The notes under the pieces: generated by a model
The model's input: the letters and a program-made list of their open reading frames with translations, nothing else
The model's database searches: none
What the model was told of the DNA's origin: nothing
NCBI GenBank assembly: GCA_942159475.1
Contig: OW804098.1
Span: 116,409,225 to 116,473,224, forward strand
Source: Sthenelais limicola
Lineage: Eukaryota > Annelida > Polychaeta > Phyllodocida > Sigalionidae
Reading direction: 5' to 3'
Length of the DNA: 64,000 bases
Translations under genes and position numbers: made by a program
Shown here: piece by piece, positions 24,601 to 37,573 of the stretch
Layout: the number at the start of each line of letters is the position of its first letter
How positions within the stretch are numbered: the stretch's first letter is position 1

Positions 24601-27600
24601 GGCTAAATCCATACCTTGAAATATATATAATATAACTAGTACATTTCAAATCATTTTTCACAAGTTATGGACTGCCACTGAGCCCTGAGCAAGTTCATCT
24701 TGTTGGGAGAATTTAACGTATAGACCCAAGTTTAACTCAAGTTTAGCCTTCATATAAGAATTATCGAATTTCTACCAAATTTCAATTTTTTTAACCAAAA
24801 ATGTTTAATTAAGTCACAATATTTGATTGCTTCCATGTTTTAGTTGACATGGTGTATAGCCAATAAAAACTTAAGAGAAAAAAAAGTTGAACCAATCGTG
24901 ACAGAAAAACGAGTAAGATCGCAAAAATGATATTTTTCAAATGCTTTTTCAACAAAATATGTCCTTGTTTTGTTTTTCAGTGTGTTACTGGACGAGGAGA
25001 GGAAAGCTGAGCATGTCAACCATTCACTCTTTCTACAGTTCGTTGTAGCTCTTGTTGAGACCAACATGTCGGCCATTATGAACGGGTAGGTCCTCCTTCC
25101 ATTTCATTTATTGAATCATGCTCCCTTAGTATGGTGGTATGCTATAAACTTTATTCCCACATTTTTACTACCAGTGGAAAAAGGAGTTAAGTCTCTGCTT
25201 CCATGTACTATTTCATGGTTCCCGCGGTCCTTAAAAAGTCCTTAATTTTGAGTTTGGGCCTTAAAAGTTATTAATTTTCGCTGTGAGTCATTAAATCTGA
25301 TCACCCGCCCGGGCAAGCTATAATTACAGCAAGATTCTGGTGGTTATATTTTCAGCAGAAATCTTTAAATTCCCCAGTTGATTCCCATTGTTTTCAAAAC
25401 ATCATTAACGACGATTATGAAACACTCTTCAAATATAATACCTACAACCTGCTATCTTTCATTTCTTCCACAAATAAAATCTGTCTACTGTAGGTGTGAG
25501 TCGAGCCCAGGGCGGCTGAATGTGACCAACTCTGTGTGGGCGCAGATATTGTGGCCCGGGGGTGAAGTGGGCGGGCACAGTCCTGCCGTTACTAGCATCA
25601 TCAACGTCTTCCTACTCAGTCAACAGGACGAACAGGAAGCATCCGTGAGTAATCCCACTGTTACACTCTATACTCGTGCTGTAGGCAGCGGTGTGCCATA
25701 GAGTTAACCTTTGATGTTTACTGCCTACAGGACGCGTATAGAGTGTAATATGTGATGTGTTCCAGGAAAATGAGCTACAAGTCGCAAAATTGATATTTTT
25801 CAGTGTTATATTCACAAGATCCCTTTTTTGGAATGTTCTCAATTTTGGGGTATCTAGCGATGATAGTAGCATATACCTACTAAATCTTAAGACTGTATTG
25901 AATATAGCTATGCATATCTGAGGCCATTCTATAGACTATATATATAGCTATTTTACTAGTAATTGTCCACCGAGAAATATTGCAAACTTTTTTTTTAAAA
26001 ATGATAAAAATATATCAATCTTAAAATATAGAAATACCTTATTAGCGGTCCTATTGATTACCATTGGAATCTATCCTATCCCTCTTATTCTCTCTGTCTG
26101 TCAAACCCAACACCTTACTCCTCCTGTCTCTCCACATCTATCTATATATTTCATGAATTATATCTTGTCTATTATTCCAGATGTGTGTGACGTCCATGCT
26201 ACAGAGCCTGATAGCGTTGACGGCCTACTGCTGTTACACTGGCGGCACTGAGGACCGACAAGTCAGCGCTAATGGCAAACATCTTGCACAGCTCATCAGC
26301 TATCAACTACAAGGTTAGCATTCAGGTCTAATCAATAGTTAAAAATCTCTACCATCCTCATTCCTGATATCGGTAGATATCATACCGATATCATAGTATA
26401 TTAAACAGGCAAAGCACATATGTGATCCGTTTTAGGAAAATGAGTCATAAGTCGCAAAAAATGGATTTTGAGATATCACCATATTTGAAAAGATGAGATC
26501 AATCCGATTCCAATGATAGTAAACATGAAGGACACTTAATAAGTACTTCTATATTTTAAGTTTGATAATTCTATTTAAAAAAAAAGAAAGTTTGCAATGT
26601 TTCTGGATGGGTAACTACAAGTAAAGTAATTAAATACTCCATACCAAAGCCTTCAAAACGCAGAGATATATTTATTACAATGTCCTGAAATTTGTTACAT
26701 GGGTTTATATGACTATAAGTGCTAAACTCTCTAAAAATCAGAACATTTCAATAAAGAGATCTTGTGAAAAAAACACTTTGGAAAATATCAATTTTGCGAC
26801 TTATGACTCATTTCCCTGAAACACATCACATATGTCCACCTCGCGTCATCGCTACCATGCTAATGACGTCAACCCAATATGACGTCACGCTGGATCCCAT
26901 CCAACTTAGAAACCTCTTGGATACATGGAAATGTATCCAGGAGAGTGCACTTGTTGACAACGTTGTTGTCTATCTCAACAAATTCGTCACAGATTGTTGT
27001 CCTTCCCTATGTCTGGTTGCAGATTGTATCTGTTATGTTTATAAATATCTGATCTGTTCCCATAGTAGGGGGTATCTTGGTACATCTCGATATTAATACT
27101 GTTTTTCGTTTGTAACAAAACTAATATCATTGCACATATAATGTTACATACATAATATACAGTGGTAAAATTTAATACAAAGCGTTTAGAGTATTCCAAC
27201 ATACAATTAGGACTATATACAATACAATATACAGTTTTAAAAAAATACAGTTATTGATTTACATATGATAGTTTCTGACGAAAACTCAGAATGTTATTTT
27301 CTCATTTGTTTATCACGTTCTAACATGGAAAACATGGAATCAAGTATAAAGGCATGAGGTGTATGTTACACAAAAATTCTAGTCAAAACAGGCACAAGAT
27401 ATTAACAATTCGTAATTCATAGTAGATGAGTAGTAGATTTATGTCATAGTTAACAGATTGCAATGACCTGAAGGATCAGGTAAAAGATTTATCAATTTTA
27501 TCCGGCCCACTTGGGGCCTTATATACTACACAAGCAATAAAATAGACATTAAATGGTAAGAAGGTGATGAAAGGTCTGTCCTAGTACCACATTCGAATTT

Positions 27601-30600
27601 AGGTTCTATAGTTACTCCCACGTTGCTATGCTTACCTTATATGGCTATGTTAACTGGGGACAGGAAGTCATACCACACGCATGAAACTGGTGCAAATTAC
27701 CACACTACTCCCGCCCATACAAATAGTATGTGGTACATACACCAACGTGGAGTAAAATACCAAATAGTAGAAACATATATATCTTTCTGCTCTATTACAT
27801 ATAACACACAGTCTTGTTATTTGGTACATGTATTGGTCCTATAAAGAGCTCTTGTGATAAATACATTTGAAAAAAACAATTTTTGCGACTTGTGACTCAT
27901 TTTTCTATAACACATCAAATGAAGCAACGCCTCGATTAGTCCATGGTGGACAGTGCGTTTTTTCATGTGAACTATTTAAATATTCTATTGGCCTTAAATG
28001 AATTTTTAAAAAAATATATTTCTGCTCTATTTCAGGCTACGCCAATAACGACCCTGGTTATACCCAGCGCGTCTTAACGTCGCTGTCGTTACCATGGTTA
28101 CGTCTGCATGTCGTCATCACCCTGCTGGACGATTATGACGACAGTCTACTGCCTGCCGAGTCTAGGGACGCCATCCTTAACATGAAAAAAATAGTGAGTC
28201 AGAAATAATAAATACATTTAGTTATTTTTATGTATCCTAAAATAGTGTATCCTCACAATTTTCATCTAGATTTTCAAATTTGATTTTGAAAAAAAAATCG
28301 AACAAAACACTAAGTGGTAACGTCTGGGAGAACTGGATCTGATCCAGAAGTCTGTATACCATTTTGTCTGTATCCTCGCTTCATAATGTACTGTGTGAGT
28401 TGGATAAATAAAGTAGTATCTTATCTTATCTTATCTTAAGATATACTTTCATTGGAAAGATGCACGTTGTCCCTATTCGCATAGTTTAATAACTAATGTC
28501 TTCAAAATACTGTGTCTATATACAACTTCAAAAAATATGTTGCATCCAGCATCTAATCTAAGGACCTAACAGAGGTGCTTACTTCTACGATCACTATGAC
28601 AATAACTATGATTTGGGGTAAATTCGAAGTGTTCCTGAAGTATGAAATTACTATCGCACCTATGTTTATTCAGATTCTATACATATACCTGGAAATCTTC
28701 CAATACAGTATCCATGATATAAGTATGTAAAGGGAGAGTAGGTCAAATTTACCTGATTCTTGAAATCTGTAAGATTTGGGTTTGAATGAAATGGTTCACG
28801 TACTCATCACTTGCCAAAAACTAAAGAAAAATGTAACTTTATATAGTAATACTGTGGGGCTCAAGAAATCACATATCTGAAAGTGAGTTAGAATTACCTC
28901 TAGAATGCACTATTTGCATCTATATGCACTAAATGTCATATCTTAAGTTAAAGCTGGCTTTATTATGTCGTCAGTACTGTGTTGAGAGAAAATTGAAAAT
29001 ACCTGACGACGGAGTTCACTGCCACCGTGTGGCATTCACAGACACTAAGCGCTATTGGCACACATGGTACCAACTTCTATTTCTCCTTCCCAGAAATATT
29101 TCCATATTTTAGCCATGACCCCACTTACATCCCTGATATATATATATTATTAGTTATGTTTATTGTTGCACTATTTGCAGGTCGGTCACTACTTCTTCCT
29201 ACTGCCGCTGGTGGAGCGACCAGTGCCCAAGTCACCTCACCCAAAATCTCTGTCAGTTAAAGAAGTGGCTTTGCCAACAACACCTAGACAAAGGTAACGT
29301 ATGGTGTACCAGTCAGGAACAGTATTGTCTCCATGATATTAATGAATTTATTATATGCGCATGCTATATGAAGGGTGCTATAAGTGGGGTGCTATAAAAA
29401 TATTCATATAGGACGCGTCCTATATGAATGTAGTTGTCTAAAAATAGCTCTGTTTATATGCTTCGCGGAGCTTTGGCTCTCCGCGAAGCATGTAAACAAA
29501 CCCCCGCGATCAGTAATCCACCCGTGATTCTGGTACTTTAATTATAGAAATACATAATAAAACCCACACCATTAGATAGAGCATTAAATTCTCTATTGAA
29601 AGATATAAGATTTATTAATGTAGGCCAAGAAATGGCTGCGATATGAACGTTTTAAGTCAACAATATAAGTAGGCCTAAAAACTGCATGATCGCACAGTGG
29701 GCACCGAACATTGTAGGCCTACTAACGGGACTGTCAGCGGGGTTCTCTGAGACTTCTTTAGTATTTTTTCAGTGGTATCTGATGAAATATGATCAAATTT
29801 TATGCACATATAATAAATATAGAATGGAACTCGCCAGCAATAATCGAAACATTTATAGGACTTGATTCGTCCACATAAGCACTCTGCCTACGGCATCGTG
29901 CTTATGTGGACGAATCTCGTCCTATAAATTTTCGATTATTGCCGGCTCGTCCCATTCTCTCTATGTATTACATAAGGGGAGGGGTGGTGCAGTGGTGAGT
30001 GAGTGAGATTGGTTGCTTTACGCCCTTATCAACACATTTAATATGGTTATATCAAGGGCGGGAGAGCTGAAAGGGAGGCAGTTTATAATCTTACCCAGGA
30101 AATAGTGCAGTGGTCTTAGGTGCTGGCTTTGTATAGCAGGGGAGGCGTGGTTCCCAGATATTCAATCAATCCTGTGGCATTTCTGTTTGAAAATAAAGAT
30201 ATTCTATTATTATTATACAACTTTTATTCCGTAACTTATACTTATACATTATATAAATCAAAGAATAGGGCCAGTACTCCCTCTCCGATGGAGATCTACC
30301 AGGTAGCCCTTAAAGCTACTAATGGACTACTCTGGGGTGAAATATACTGAAATCCATAATTTTGAAAACTTCTAATAAGTCGAATTTCGCCTAAATTCCA
30401 TCATTTTTAACATAAAATTGTAAAATGAAATTGTCAATTTTTTTTAAAAACAATTCACAAATTTCGTCGAAACTTTCAAACATTGATATTTCCCCCTTAC
30501 CCCTTGCCAGAAATATTTCAGTATTTTTCCCCACGTCCCTACTTGCAACCCTTCATAGTGTTATTTTTCTTTCCAGACGAAGCTGTCATGCCAAAGTCAA

Positions 30601-31712
30601 AGGAGACTCAGCTCCAAGCACCCCAGCCAAGAGTGAGGCCGCATTGAAGAGGAAAATTATGAACATTAATAAACAAAACAGAAGAGGTCAGTGTCTTCTT
30701 GTGCAGGTGTTTATAAGTGCCTCCAACTTTATGCTAAAACTTCTCACTTATTAAGTCTATTTCTTCCCATAACCTTTTCCTACTGTTCTTGCTTGCTTCA
30801 CACCGTTACTCCAAATTTATTTATTTATTTTCTCAAATTCTTTAAAATATAACCCAAAATTTGTTCGAAATTAATCTTTTTCGTGAAAAGGTATCTTAAA
30901 TCAGGGAAATTTTGTCTTCTTTGTTTTGCTTATTATCACAGGGTTCCTGCCGGTCATTAAATTCTGATTTACCTTGAAATCTTTTTTTAAACGAAAACTT
31001 TCCGACTGATGGACTCAGAGTGACCTGTTTGATATATAAAGTAAATATGAAAAACGCATGTTAATATGCCTTTACTTTGTAACTAAGAAGTCATTAAAAA
31101 TTCATTAAATTCAAAGCGCTCTGGACCGCGGGAACCCTGTTAATAACCTAACCATTAAGTGCCACCGTTGGCAGTGGGATCATTTATTTTCTATATAAAT
31201 ACTAAATTTAAGAATGGTTTTTAAAATGCTTTGTACTCATTGGCTTTGTGTTTATTTGATTTCGCTTTACGTACAGAATTAGGCCAGAACACTCAAGGTT
31301 TGCTATTTTTCTTGAATTGTGCAGTTATTCATGATTAAATTTTCTGAGGTTCATGCCACAATATTTGTTATATTTTGTTTCATGATTCTATATGTAAAAG
31401 AAAGTAGTACCAAAAAATGATGTAGATAAATTTAAAATAAGAAAATAATATGATAAACAACTATGGAGAGAAAAATTTAATTTAAGCAATATTCCACTGG
31501 TCCGTATATGTGGGTGAAGTCGTCAGAAAATGTACAATTCACCTTCACCAATCCTCTCAAATAAAACAAACTTAAGACCAAAAATGAGGTTCAAAATACC
31601 GTTCAACTAAACCCAACAGATATTTTGAGTAAATGCAATACTAAAATTAATATGCTCATATTCACCTAGTATTTATCACCTTTTTAGCCCAATTTAACAA
31701 TTTCTTCCAATA

Positions 31713-31743
<31 letters not shown>

Positions 31744-34700
31744 TCTCCTTTCTCTCCGCTCTTTCTTATGTCTCTCTTCCTTCTCCACCTCCTCCTCCCG
31801 CCCCCCTGATTGAAAATTATTACATCCCTGTTTTGTCCACACAATTCGCACCAGTGGAGGCCTGTGCTAAGCATGTCTCCCATTACCTTACTGCTAAGCT
31901 TGCTGCATGCATAAGATAAGTACTCTGTAGCACTGTATACTTTCGCGGTCAAGTATTTTAAAACAGTTTTGTGGATAGAAATTTCTGATGTGATACCTAC
32001 ATTGAAACTGCCTTATCATAATAGGCCAATTTTCAAGATGCAGTCTAGCCTCAAACCCTCAGATCAGATAACAATGGTATGACAGTGATTAGACGCCTGC
32101 TTCGCTAATCTGTTTCCTGGCCTAGGATTAGTCGTTCTAATGGTATTATAACGACATTTTGCGATCCTAATGGAATCATGATGGCCCTTTGCGGTTTGAG
32201 GCCTTCCCTCTGATTGAAGGGACTCGTCTTTGGGCCTTGACTTGATGTAGTTTTTCAAACTGTCATGATAAATATAAAGACTTGTACTTGTATAATCAAA
32301 GTATATTGAACATTTTTAATGGATGGCTGCATCACTGATTTTCACATCTGATATATAGTCCCTCTAACAATCGTAAATTTCGTCCCTTCTACGCTTCCTA
32401 TTGGTATTTCAAGTGCAAAAAGATGCATTACATCGAAATGATTTGAAAGTTATTCAATATTTCACATTATAATAGTGCAACAAGATAAACATCTGAATTG
32501 GAAGTTTCTACAAGTTATACTGGAATAGAGTTTCTAGATTCGGCCCCCATTTGGGTGTTTTTGCATATATATATCTAGAGGGGTGGGGAAGGAAGGGGGA
32601 TGGGGAGGGTACCTCTAACAAGATAAGTGTAGTACTCTACAAGATACCATATAACACCCAAAGATTTTTTTCTTTTGCCCTATTCACGCTTTTCTTAGAA
32701 ATGAGAGCTTATTGTCATGAATAATCTAGGCAGTATCCAAATAATATTTCATAAAATTCCCTGCTTATTGGACAGCAACAGTTTTTATCTGCAAGTTATG
32801 TTTTCTCCTTTGTCTCTGATGTGATGATGTTGTCTTGTCTCTCACAGGGGAGACAGCCTTACACCGGGCGTGTATGAAGAACGAGTACGCCAAGGTCAAC
32901 GAACTGCTCCAGACTCCAGGTAATATTTTCAATTGTCATTACCATTCCTTTATTGAGTAGGTTTGATCAATCTGAATAATCAGAAGAAGTCATTTCAGCA
33001 TATCATGCTATATATTTATGGTCAAATAGAAAAAGTTTTGCAGCGTAATAAATTCATGATATCAAAAAAAAAGTGCAAGTTATTATAATGGCATTAACTC
33101 CACATACTAAAGAATAGAAAGAGCGAATGGAACTTACCGCCGGTTTTCAAAAAATTATTGGATGATATTATTAATGGTGGCAAGTTACATTTACGCACAT
33201 GCATTGATGTAAATAATTTACTTACAAAATTTACTTGCAGTTATTAATGTCAATAATTTACTCACAAACATTAATGTCAATGATTTACTTACAGGCATTG
33301 ATGTAAACACATCAGATCACTATGGGTGGACACCTTTACATGAAGCCTGTAACAGAGGGCACGTGGAGAGCATTAAGGAGTTACTCAAATATCGCCCGCC
33401 CAAAACTATTGCCAGCTTCTTTGGTGCTGCTTCAGGTACTGTGCCATTTCATTACATTGTAACAGGGTGCTTTGGTGCTGCTTCAGGTACTGTGCCATTT
33501 CATTACATTGTAACAGGGTGCTTTGGTGCTGCTTCAGGTACTGTGCCATTTCATTACATTGTAACAGGGTGCTTTGGTGCTGCTTCAGGTACTGTACCAT
33601 TTCATTACATTGTAACAGGGTGCTTTGGTGCTGTTTCAGGTACTGTGCCATTACATTACATTGTAACAGGGTGCTTTGGTGCTGCTTCAGGTACTGTACC
33701 ATTACATTACATTGTAACAGGGTACTTTGGTGCTGCTTCAGGTACTTGCCATTTCATTACATTGTAACAGGGTGCTTTGGTGCTGCTTCAGGTACTGTGC
33801 CATTTCATTACATTGTAACAGGGTGCTTTGGTGCTGCTTCAGGTACTGTGCCATTTCATTACATTGTAACAGGGTGCTTTGGTGCTGTTTCAGGTACTGT
33901 ACCATTACATTACATTGTAACAGGGTGCTTTGGTGCTGCTTCAGGTACTGTGCCATTTCATTACATTGTAACAGGGTGCTTTGGTGCTGTTTCAGGTACT
34001 GTGCCATTTCATTACATTGTAACAGGGTGCTTTGGTACTGCTTCAGGTACAGTGCCATTTCATTACATTGTAACAGGGTGCTTTGGTGCTGCTTCAGGTA
34101 CTGTGCCATTTCATTACATTGTAACAGGGTGCTTTGGTGCTGTTTCAGGTACTGTGCCATTTCATTACATTGTAACAGGGTGCTTTGGTGCTGTTTCAGG
34201 TACTGTGCCATTACATTACATTGTAACAGGGTGCTTTGGTGCTGCTTCAGGTACTGTGCCATTTCATTACATTGTAACAGGGTGCTTTGGTGCTGCTTCA
34301 GGTATTGTGCCATTTCATTACATTGTAACAGGGTGCTTTGGTGCTGTTTCAGGTACTGTGCCATTACATTACATTGTAACAGGGTGCTTTGGTGCTGCTT
34401 CAGGTACTGTACCATTTCATTACATTGTAACAGGGTGCTTTGGTGCTGCTTCAGGTACTGTGCCATTTCATTACATTGTAACAGGGTGCTTTGGTGCTGC
34501 TTCAGGTATTGTGCCATTTCATTACATTGTAACAGGGTGCTTTGGTGCTGTTTCAGGTACTGTGCCATTTCATTACATTGTAACAGGGTGCTTTGGTGCT
34601 GCTTCAGGTATTGTGCCATTTCATTACATTGTAACAGGGTGCTTTGGTGCTGCTTCAGGTACTGTGCCATTTCATTACATTGTAACAGGGTGCTTTGGTG

Positions 34701-37527
34701 CTGTTTCAGGTACTGTGCCATTTCATTACATTGTAACAGGGTGCTTTGGTGCTGTTTCAGGTACTGTGCCATTTCATTACATTGTAACAGGGTGCTTTGG
34801 TGCTGCTTCAGGTACTGTGCCATTACATAACATTGTAACAGGGTGCTTTGGTGCTGCTTCAGGTACTGTGCCATTACATTACATTGTAACAGGGTGCTTT
34901 GGTGCTGCTTCAGGTATTGTGCCATTTCATTACATTGTAACAGGGTGCTTTGGTGCTGCTTCAGGTACTGTGCCATTACATTACATTGTAACAGGGTGCT
35001 TTGGTGCTGCTTCAGGTACTGTACCATTTCATTACATTGTAACAGGGTGCTTTGGTGCTGTTTCAGGTACTGTGCCATTTCATTACATTGTAACAGGGTG
35101 CTTTGGTGCTGCTTCAGGTACTGTACCATTTCATTACATTGTAACAGGGTGCTTTGGTGCTGCTTCAGGTACTGTGCCATTTCATTACATTGTAACAGGG
35201 TGCTTTGGTGCTGTTTCAGGTACTGTGCCATTTCATTATATTGTAACAGGGTGCTTTGGTGCTGTTTCAGGTACTGTACCATTTCATTACATTGTAACAG
35301 GGTGCTTTGGTGCTGTTTCAGGTACTGTGCCATTTCATTACATTGTAACAGGGTGCTTTGGGAGGGAGGGAGGGAGGGAGAGGCACAGAGACAGAGACAG
35401 GGACAGACAGAGAGACAAGGGACAAGAAATTATTTAGTGGCCCACCCTATCATCATTAGCATTTAGGTCTCAGCTGCATTCTAGTAGGCCATCAGCTGAG
35501 GCTGTGAATGTGGCTAGAAAGTGATTTTCGTTCCGGATTTTGGGCACTACTTTTTGTGAGCAGTTTCCTATTGCTAATAGTCTACACTATAATATATGGG
35601 TGGGTGGGTAGGAATACTCCATTCTCTAACCTGTGACGATTCAGTACTACTTAAATCATGTTATTCTTGTTATAACCTTATCTAAGCTACCTCCGGAAGA
35701 GCTGTCAGTAACAGAGATCTGTACCTATTTCCACATGTAGTTGTACTATTGTATAATTATTTTATTGATGTGGAAATAAAGATTCAAATAATGATATAAA
35801 ATAAATGATTGTTTTTTTCAGACTCTGGGGGAGGCAAGGGTAAGAAGGTTGACCTGATGGCACGCAGTCAGGATGGCATCACTCCCCTACATGACGCTGT
35901 ACAGAACCACCACATCGAGGTCGTCAAACTACTCCTGCACCATGGGGGTAGGCTACCAATATCTTATTATTTAGAATTTCTAGAAAGTATATATCCTCAG
36001 AGAAGTGACATCAAACAATACTGTATTAAGGCACATTGTAGTAAATAAATGTCAAGTAAGGACTACATGTTGAAGGAATAATAGTAGGGCAGAAGGGAAG
36101 GTACTCCCTGGGTCGCCTCCTGACTGCAGGAGTTTGTTGTTTTAATCTGTAATTTGTATAATCATGATTTGTTTATTCCAATCATGAGGTGGCATGTAAA
36201 TTGCCTACACAACATTTTGTAAGCTTGCAAGACTTACCCCCTCTTTAAAATTGTTTAAAACCTACTGCAAGGCTACATAGCCCCCACAATAAATGTGGTA
36301 ACATGATATGTTAATTTAGATTTATTTTATATGTATTTCTCTTGTATGTATTATAGAAACACATGTTCTTGTTATAGTGAATTAGAGGGTTCTGTCGGAA
36401 GAACTGCCAAGGCAGAGATATGTGACCCGTTTTTCCATGTAGGCCATATGTAAAAAAAGAATTTGGAAAAATAAAGTTTCAATATATATATATAACATTG
36501 ACATAATGGTAAATGGGTTTACAGTGTGTGAATCAGTTATAATCTACATGGTCTTCCGCCCACTGCTGTACCACTTAAATTGAATAAATAACTATTATAT
36601 ATAATACATTTCAATGGAAAAACGCTTATCCATCATGGATGTTTTGGAGCGTTATCTCCTGTGGGCAATATTGGCTGTCTTTTATTTACAGTGAATATGG
36701 GTAGAATCAGCTTTGAAAATGTTCGGATTGTTTGTTAGTTTGTTTAAAGAAGGGATTACCTGTATACTCTTTTGTTTCCAAACAAATCCATTTATCAGGA
36801 AGGTAGGAGACTAAACGCTCTATGTCTGTTGTATGTTTGCCTGCAGGTGCTGCCCTCCTGCGAGCCACTACAAATGAAGGACTGGTGGCTCTAGACCTGA
36901 CCCAAAACGAGGTATTGAAGGAGTTGCTGATTGCAGCAGAGACTCGCACTGTACCGGCCTCTCCCTGTGTCACGCCCAGGAAGAGACTTTATCTCGCTAA
37001 CTCCACCCTGGATGGTGTGTATTGTTGTATATGGGTCAGATGTTCAGAAAATGTACAATTCACCTTCACCAATCCTCTCAAATAACCCAAATTTCAGACA
37101 AAAATAAAGTGCAAAATATAGTTCAACCTAACCAAGCTGATTGATAGAATCAATGCAATGTTGAATATACTCGAATTTACCTAGTATTACCAAATTACAG
37201 CCTAATTTAGCAAAATTTACTAAATGTGTTCAGTTGCCGATTGCACATTTTCTGAAAATTTCATCCATATATTATATTCTACCAGGCTGTTTAGTGCAGC
37301 TCTTGGTCTTCTACCAACCCCTAGGGTAGTATACTACCATCTATTGCTGAGAGGATACGTGCTAACGTTCTTGTCTCTTCTCTTTCCTCCTGTTGCTCTC
37401 TCTCCCTCTCTTTTTCTCCCGTCTCTCAATTTCTTTCCTCTCTCTTCCCTCTCTTCCCCCTCTTCTCTCTCTTCCCTCTCTCTCTCTTTCTCTTTCTCTT
37501 TCTCTTTCTCTTTCTCTTCCCTTCTCT

Positions 37528-37573
<46 letters not shown>

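Noticed and set aside
31662..31952. Antisense ORF with Glu/Gly-rich tail
   Set aside because: Derived from a CCT-rich simple repeat and a degenerate MITE.
33418..35358. CRISPR-like array
   Set aside because: Units are contiguous without unique spacers, and the context is an animal intron.
33467..35437. A 656-codon plus-strand ORF and 367- and 531-codon companions in other frames
   Set aside because: They are different readings of the 51-bp minisatellite, whose period is a multiple of three and which lacks stops in several frames. Only the first unit is supported as exon end.
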